Assembly: GCA_027622355.1 (NCBI GenBank)
Contig: JAQBZT010000085.1
Coordinates: 1-10,034, forward strand
Direction of reading: 5' to 3'
Length of the DNA: 10,034 nucleotides
From: a bacterium
GTDB lineage: Bacteria > UBA8248
Shown here one piece after another: positions 5,564-10,034 of this stretch (positions are counted from its first letter, which is position 1; each line of letters opens with the position of its first letter). Below the pieces are notes generated by a model. That model saw only the letters and a list, made by a program, of their open reading frames with translations, did not search any database and was not told the DNA's origin. The position numbers and the translations under genes were made by a program.

Positions 5564-7861
5564 CGCTTCTTTCTCCGCACGGCGGCGATGGCAAGCGCCA
5601 CGCGATCCGGCGTCAGCGGCAACTCCGTGAATCTCACCCCGACCGCATCCGAAACCGCATTGGCGATGGCCGACGGTGACCTGCTCGCCCACCCCCTTCG
5701 CGCCGTAGGGACCGTTCGAATAGGGGTCCTCCACGATCATCGCCTCAACATTTCCGGGCATATCCACCACCGTGGGGGCCAGATAGCCGTGCATGTCCGG
5801 GTTGAGTACCCGTCCCTCTTTCTGGACGATCTCTTCCATCAGGCAGAACCCGAGCCCCATGTAGACGCCGCCCTCTATCTGCTGCACAACGCCGAGAGGG
5901 CTGATGGCCTTCCCCACGTCGTGGGCAGCCCATACGTTCACCACCTCGATCTCGCCCGTTTCGGGATCGACGAGCACCTCGGCCGCCTGGGTGCCGAAGC
6001 CGTACACCTCATACGGACTTCCCAGCCCCGTTTCCGCATCGACGCGGGCGGGCGGGGGGATGCTGTCCGAAGCACCGATGAGCTTTCGCTCATCCCCCAC
6101 AAACTGCTTGGCCAGATCCGCCAGGGACAAAGTCGTCTCCGGGTGGGAGAGGGAGCGGACGCGGCCTTCCTCCAGGGCGAGATCGTCGGGCTCCGCCTCG
6201 AGGAGCGCGCCGGCCAGCCTGAGTATTTCCTGGCGCGCCTTCAGGGACGCCAGATAAACCGCCTTGCCCCCCTGCATGGTGATGCGCGAGCTTGAGCTCG
6301 TTCCCCCGAAAGGATCGACCAAGGTGTCCACCGCCCCCACCCGAAACTCGCTGAAGGGCACCTGCATCGTCTCGGAGGCAATCTGACTCAGGACCGTTTT
6401 GCTCCCCTGGCCGAAATCCACCACCCCGGCCGCGATCTGAATCTTCCCGCCCGGCAGGAGATAGATGTTCGCCTCGGCCGGGGAATAGGCGTTTCCCGTC
6501 CCGTAGTGACAGCAGGCGACGCCGAAGCCGCGCAGGCGTCCGTCTCCGCCCCGGCGGCCGCGGGCTCTCCGGCTTTCCCAGCCCGAGGCCAAACCGACCT
6601 TCGAGAGGGTTTCCATCAGCCCGACGCTTTCGGTCAGGAGCTGATTCCACGGGGTCCGCGATCCGATCCGCAGGCCGTTGATGCGGCGGATTTCCAGTGG
6701 ATCGATGCCGAGGGCTTCGGCGAGAAGATCCATTTGCTGCTCGCAGGCGAAATTTACCTGGGGGCAGCCCGGCGCGCGCATCTGTCCGCCGTAGGGATGG
6801 TTGGTGTGGACGCAAAAAACATCGACTTTCACGTTGGGTATCTGGTAGGGGCCCATCGAATGGTAGGTGGCGCGCTTGAAGGCCGGCTGGTTGTTTCCGC
6901 CGCTCGCCGAATAGGCGCCCTTGTCGAGATAGATTTCTACCTCGCACGCGAGGAGACGCCCGTCGCGGGCGGCGCCCATGCGGGAGCGGATGACGGAGCC
7001 GTGCCGCTTGGTGGAACCAATCATGCTCTCCTCGCGGGAGTAGACCAGCTTGACGGGTCTGTGGCTCGCCTGGGCCAGAACGGCCGCGCGCAGACAGACA
7101 TCCACGCTGGCCTCGCTCTTCCCGCCGAAAGCGCCGCCGGGCATGGTCTGGGTGAACCTGACCGTGGACTCTTCCCGTAAGCCGAGCACGCGGGCCGCAT
7201 TTTGCCGGACCAGAAACGGCTGCTGGGTGGCCCCCCATATATGGATCATGCCGCCGGGGAGAGGCATCGCGAGAGCGGATTCCACCTCGATGTAGAGATG
7301 GTCCACCGCAGGCGTCCGGTACACGTTCTCCACAACCACTTCCGCGGAGGCGAAAGCGGATTTCACGTCGCCGCTTCGTATCCTGGCCGTGTTCAACAGA
7401 TTCCCCTCCGGCCAAATCTTCACGGCGTCCTTCGCCATCGCTCTTTGCGGATCCTCCAGAACCGGGAGAGGCTTGTACTTCACCCGGATACGCTCCAGCG
7501 CCGCCGCCGCCGCCTCATGCGTTTCGGCCGCAACGAGCGCCACAACATCTCCCATGTAGCGGACGCGCCGATGCGCAATGATGGGAGTGGCCCGAGGGTG
7601 CGGAAGCTGGCGGGGCTCACCCGGCAGGTCTTTTCCCGTCAGTACGACGGCGACGCCGGGGATTTTCATCGCCTCATCGGCATCTATCGAAAGAATTTCC
7701 GCATGGACATGGGCGCTCCGGAGCGCCTTTCCGATGAGCGTTCCCGGAAAATCCAGATCGTCAAGATATACCGCGGTTCCTGATGCCTTCTCGGGTCCAT
7801 CGTGAAAGGAAAAATCGGCGCCGATTGCCCTGCCGCCGCCCATATCTTTCGCTTCAGCCAT
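5560..7861 (-). CDS. Xanthine dehydrogenase-family molybdopterin-binding subunit, frameshifted near the C-terminus
   Basis: Large catalytic subunit of a molybdenum hydroxylase (CoxL/XdhB type), which hydroxylates a heterocycle, aldehyde or aromatic with water-derived oxygen. The start is ATG 7861 with GGGGAG 4 nt upstream; a TTG 12 nt earlier lies within that ribosome site. Order: hammerhead domain (about 20-130), then molybdopterin-binding domains with GGAFGGK (242-248), MRAPG (361-365, the substrate-arginine region), FGQGSKT (483-489), GTSSSSR and KGVGE with the catalytic glutamate at residue 726. The family continues about 8 residues later with an AIANA-like helix. Here that helix and the end (AIANAVSDAVGV... 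to RRKKR, stop at 5560) lie in another frame, only 13 nt after the glutamate codon; 11 nt appear missing. Unrepaired, the original frame runs on antisense through livF to 4925. FeS and FAD subunits are absent from the window; substrate unknown. Confidence 0.85.
5671..5683 (-). other. Frameshift point in the molybdenum hydroxylase gene
   Basis: The codons before this 13-nt stretch read KGVGE in frame. The bases after it encode AIANAVSDAVGVRFTELPL only in the next frame. Relatives such as CoxL and bovine xanthine dehydrogenase have 8 residues (24 nt) between these two elements, so the gap is 11 nt short. That points to a small deletion or an assembly error rather than a single-base slip. Confidence 0.75.
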
Positions 7862-7913
7862 AAAACTCCCCAAACTGTGATTTTTAGCCCCATGTCACGG
7901 AAAAAGACCGCCC

Positions 7914-7942
7914 AATTTACTGTCAGAACGCCGAAATGTCCA
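7914..7942 (-). promoter_or_regulatory. Candidate sigma70 promoter for the hydroxylase gene
   Basis: On the minus strand TGGACA (7942-7937, five of six matches to -35) is followed after 17 nt by TAAATT (7919-7914, four of six matches to -10). Transcription would begin near 7907, about 45 nt before the ATG at 7861. Confidence 0.4.
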
Positions 7943-8046
7943 TGTGTGTGCGAAACCCCGAAATCACACCCCAAAAAACCAATTTGCAGGCTACGTTTGA
8001 ATCTCGCCCGATGCGCGAAATGGGTCTCACCGCAGAGAAGTTCCCA

Positions 8047-8075
8047 TTGTCACCCGCCGGATATCTCGCTATTAT
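8047..8075 (+). promoter_or_regulatory. Sigma70-like promoter for the signalling operon
   Basis: TTGTCA (8047-8052) and TATTAT (8070-8075) each match the consensus at five of six bases and are separated by the ideal 17 nt. The expected start is near 8082, about 118 nt ahead of the first gene. This is the best promoter match in the window. Confidence 0.6.
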
Positions 8076-8199
8076 ATTCTTATTGCAGGTTTTTAGGGGC
8101 TTTTTTGTCGGTTCCGCGATCGGATGATGGGTAATTCGTTCACTTACGGCTTTTCGATCATCATGGAACCTCGAAACCACCTGGGGCGGTATCTATCGC

Positions 8200-8544
8200 A
8201 TGGGCGCAATCAACATTGAGGATCTGCAGGCCGGCATGGTCCTGGCCGATGATGTGCTGACCCGGGAGGGGCGAACGCTTCTCCGGAAGGGAAACCAGAT
8301 CACCCAAAAGCACATCAACATTTTCAAGGCCTGGGGAGTGACCGAAGCCGACATCAACGGCGTCACGAAAGAAGATGCGATTGCCTCGGCCATCAGCCGC
8401 TTCGATACCCGCATTTACCAGGATGCCGAGCAAGCGATCGAGTCTATTTTTGCGCATACGGACAAGAACCATCCTTTTGTGAGCGAATTGCTCCGGCTTT
8501 GCATTTTCCGGGACGCGGAGAAAAGGCAAGACGCGGAGAAATAA
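8200..8544 (+). CDS. Small protein with the N-terminal domain type found before HD-GYP/HDOD proteins
   Basis: This 114-residue protein begins AINIEDLQAGMVLADDVLTR and continues with GRTLLRKGNQIT and HINIFKAWGVTEADINGV. That pattern (DLxxGMVLAxDV, then LLxKGxxIT, then KxWGVTE) is what I recall from a small beta-rich domain common at the N-terminus of HD-GYP and related signalling proteins. The second half (about 60-114) is helical and charged with an HPFVSELLRLCIFR stretch. No catalytic motif is seen, so a regulatory or partner role for the next protein is inferred. The start at ATG 8200 has only a moderate ribosome site (GGGGCGG, 10 nt upstream). The stop overlaps the HDOD start (TAATG). A 12-bp in-frame repeat gives the DAEK...DAEK tail. 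Confidence 0.7.
   Translation: MGAINIEDLQAGMVLADDVLTREGRTLLRKGNQITQKHINIFKAWGVTEADINGVTKEDAIASAISRFDTRIYQDAEQAIESIFAHTDKNHPFVSELLRLCIFRDAEKRQDAEK
8512..8541 (+). repeat. 12-bp direct repeat at the gene junction
   Basis: GACGCGGAGAAA occurs at 8512-8523 and 8530-8541. The 18-nt period keeps frame and encodes DAEK twice at the end of the small protein. The second copy also supplies the GGAG ribosome site of the HDOD gene, 5 nt before its ATG, so it may be a recent local duplication. Confidence 0.6.
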
Positions 8545-9398
8545 TGAACACCCGCCCTGAAGACTTGATACGCATCGGCGATAAAGTGCCGACGCTTCCG
8601 CATATATTCCATCGGCTGAACGAAGCCGTAAATGATCCGCGCAGCTCGATGCGCGACATCGCGGGAATCATCAGCACCGATCAAAGCCTCTCGGCGCGCC
8701 TTCTCCGCATCGCCAACAGCGCCTTTTACGGTTTCCCCTCCCGCATCGAAACCATTTCGAGAGCGGTCACCATCATCGGTACCCAACAGCTGCGCGATCT
8801 GGCGCTCGCCACCAGCATTGTCGAGACTTTTTCCGGGTTGCCCATCAAACTCGTCGACATGTCGTCATTCTGGCGGCACAGCATCGCCAGCGGTATCACG
8901 GCAAGGATCATGGCCAACTACCACCGGGAATCGAACATCGAACGCTTTTTCGTTGCGGGCCTCCTCCACGACATCGGGCGGCTCTTGATTTACAAACACG
9001 AACCCGAAAAAGCGCGCGAGGCCATCGAGAGCAGCACCGCCAAGAACGAACCTTTGTTCATGACCGAATACAATCAATTCGGCTATGACCATGGAGAGGT
9101 CGGCGGGGCGCTCCTTCGTCATTGGGGACTTCCCGCCAGCCTTGAAGAAGCCGTTCGGTATCATCACAACCCCTCTTTCTCCAAACGGTTCCCGCTGGAA
9201 ACCGCCACCGTCCATGTCTCGGACATCATCGCCAACGCCATGAGATACGGAAGCAGCGGCGAGCGTTTCGTTCCTCCGCTCGAGGGCGACGCATGGGAAC
9301 AGCTCCGGCTGCCCGTCAGCATTCTCTCGCCCGCTCTCGAACAGATTGACAGGCAATTTTCCGATTCCGCGAAGCTGTTCCTGGAGGACACGAATTAA
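8544..9398 (+). CDS. HDOD domain signal-transduction protein
   Basis: Cytoplasmic protein of 284 residues made almost entirely of one HDOD domain (an HD-related output domain). HDOD proteins act in signalling and stress or motility control, usually without a demonstrated enzymatic activity. Features: the N-terminal IGDKVPTLPHIFHRLNEAVND (11-31), ISTDQSLSARLLRIANSAFYG (43-63), AVTIIGTQQLRDLAL (74-88), and the HD-like core with H112, LLHDIGRL with H142-D143, H183 in DHGEVGGALLRHW, HH 207-208 and the late VHVSD (H224, D227). The HD-type metal-ligand set therefore looks retained, which leaves phosphohydrolase activity possible. ATG 8544 is chosen because it overlaps the previous stop and has GGAG 5 nt upstream; an earlier in-frame start at 8499 would lie inside the preceding gene. 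It ends in a TAATG overlap with the kinase. Confidence 0.9.
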   Translation: MNTRPEDLIRIGDKVPTLPHIFHRLNEAVNDPRSSMRDIAGIISTDQSLSARLLRIANSAFYGFPSRIETISRAVTIIGTQQLRDLALATSIVETFSGLPIKLVDMSSFWRHSIASGITARIMANYHRESNIERFFVAGLLHDIGRLLIYKHEPEKAREAIESSTAKNEPLFMTEYNQFGYDHGEVGGALLRHWGLPASLEEAVRYHHNPSFSKRFPLETATVHVSDIIANAMRYGSSGERFVPPLEGDAWEQLRLPVSILSPALEQIDRQFSDSAKLFLEDTN

Positions 9399-10034
9399 TG
9401 GCGGATGAGAATTCCCGTATCGAGGAATTGGAAAATCAGCTGAAGCATCTGGAGGAAATGAACCGATGGACGCTCGAGTCCCTGTCCATGGTCACGTCAA
9501 TCGGCGATTTTCAGTCTTCTATCCAGAACGAACAAGCGGAAATTGATATTCTCAAAATTACGTCCGAAAGGATCAAGCGGCTGATTGATTTCGAAGCGAT
9601 CGCCTTTTTTTCGATTAACAATTTCGATCAAAGTTTCAACGCAACATATACGGAACCGCCATCTCAGACCGAGGCCATTCAAAAAGAAGCCGACCGGCTC
9701 ATCCAGAACGGTACCTTTTCCTGGGCGCTTCATCAAAACAGGGCCACCGTTGTGCCCACGGAATTTTTTGGGAAAACTGCCATCCTCCACCCTCTGGCGA
9801 CGAAAAACCGGATCCGCGGAAATTTCATCGGATTCATACGGGGCGACGGCCGGCACATCTATGACGCCTCGCTCCATCTGCTTTCCATCGTTCTCCTGAA
9901 CAGCGCCAACGCCATTGAAAGCTTCGAGCTTTACGAAATTTTTCGGGGCCAAAACAGGTCACTGGAGGAAGTCGTCGCCGAAAGAACCAAAGACCTCCAG
10001 GCCGCGCACGATCTGGCGGAGGAGGCCAACCGGG
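9398..10034 (+). CDS. GAF-type sensor histidine kinase, N-terminal part (cut by window end)
   Basis: Open from ATG 9398 to the end of the window with 212 residues visible and no stop. The N-terminus (1-30) is a charged coiled coil (SRIEELENQLKHLEEMNRWT). Residues about 30-178 resemble a GAF-like sensory fold, with ITSERIKRLIDFEAIAFFSI at its start, ILHPLATKNRIRGNFIGFIR in its core and a closing helix LLNSANAIESFELYEIF. Residues 187-212 (SLEEVVAERTKDLQAAHDLA then EEANR) form the coiled coil that in many kinases runs straight into the HisKA segment (typically KSEFLANMSHEIRTPMN), which should lie just beyond the window. No transmembrane segment is visible, so the sensor is likely cytoplasmic. 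TGGAGGA (9382-9388) serves as ribosome site, and the ATG overlaps the HDOD stop. The kinase call rests on the linker, not on a catalytic domain. Confidence 0.8.
   Translation, partial: MADENSRIEELENQLKHLEEMNRWTLESLSMVTSIGDFQSSIQNEQAEIDILKITSERIKRLIDFEAIAFFSINNFDQSFNATYTEPPSQTEAIQKEADRLIQNGTFSWALHQNRATVVPTEFFGKTAILHPLATKNRIRGNFIGFIRGDGRHIYDASLHLLSIVLLNSANAIESFELYEIFRGQNRSLEEVVAERTKDLQAAHDLAEEANR

Larger units (their letters stand above)
7862..8199. other. Divergent intergenic region
   Basis: No credible gene lies here. The region separates the leftward hydroxylase gene from the rightward signalling operon and holds one sigma70-like promoter for each (7914-7942 and 8047-8075), about 100 nt apart. 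Small open frames on both strands have biased, unfamiliar composition and no ribosome sites. The rightward transcript would carry an untranslated leader of about 115 nt. I recognise no riboswitch in it. Confidence 0.65.

Noticed and set aside
5588..6295. Plus-strand open frame of 235 codons inside the hydroxylase gene
   Set aside because: Antisense shadow: the minus strand here carries clear family motifs, and the plus-strand product is histidine-, arginine- and glycine-rich without recognisable domains.
6090..7415. Second minus-strand frame of 441 codons
   Set aside because: Overlaps the hydroxylase in another frame; the translation is arginine- and glycine-rich low-complexity sequence typical of GC-driven open frames.
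8127..8166. Possible hairpin formed by ATGATG and CATCAT in the leader of the signalling operon
   Set aside because: Only 6 bp over a long loop, AT-rich and easily due to chance; no riboswitch pattern.
7802..8180. Small open frames on both strands in the divergent region
   Set aside because: They overlap the predicted promoters, lack ribosome sites and show no familiar sequence.

Overview
The window reads as chromosomal DNA of a moderately GC-rich Gram-negative bacterium. The grounds are a periplasmic binding protein with a Sec signal peptide, HDOD-type signalling, Shine-Dalgarno-led genes and dense packing. No rRNA or taxonomic marker is present. The mix (Liv-type importer, molybdenum hydroxylase subunit, HDOD plus histidine kinase) suits a delta-proteobacterial, Nitrospinota or Tectomicrobia-like lineage, but that placement is inference only. 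I saw no mobile element, CRISPR array, tRNA or rRNA.

Layout. (1) Positions 1-433 form a gene-free leader with short repeats, a palindrome and a hairpin. (2) Positions 434-5563 (+) hold a complete five-gene branched-chain-amino-acid-type (HAAT) ABC importer: LivH-like permease, LivM-like permease, periplasmic binding protein, LivG-like ATPase and LivF-like ATPase. A strong hairpin lies between the binding-protein gene and livG. (3) Positions 5560-7861 (-) hold the molybdopterin-binding large subunit of a xanthine dehydrogenase/CO dehydrogenase-family hydroxylase. It converges on livF with a 4-nt stop-codon overlap and carries a frameshift just after its catalytic glutamate. (4) Positions 7862-8199 are a divergent promoter region with a sigma70-like promoter for each direction. 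(5) Positions 8200 to the window end (+) hold a signalling operon: a small regulatory-domain protein, an HDOD protein and a GAF-type sensor kinase cut by the window edge. Its genes are joined by two TAATG stop/start overlaps.

Working together. The five importer genes suffice to build one complete high-affinity uptake system. The ligand cannot be read from the sequence; 'Liv' is a family label, and relatives also take amides, urea and aromatic acids. The adjacent molybdenum hydroxylase could act on an imported heterocycle or aromatic compound, but it is on the other strand and its FeS and FAD partner subunits are not in the window, so the link is speculative. The HDOD/kinase cassette is a separate transcription unit.

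No clearly new system is evident. The points most worth checking are the lesion at the hydroxylase active-site segment, an extra segment of about 75 residues with two hydrophobic stretches in the LivH-like permease, the lone C-terminal Cys-Pro-Asn-Cys motif of the binding protein, and the coupled signalling cassette.
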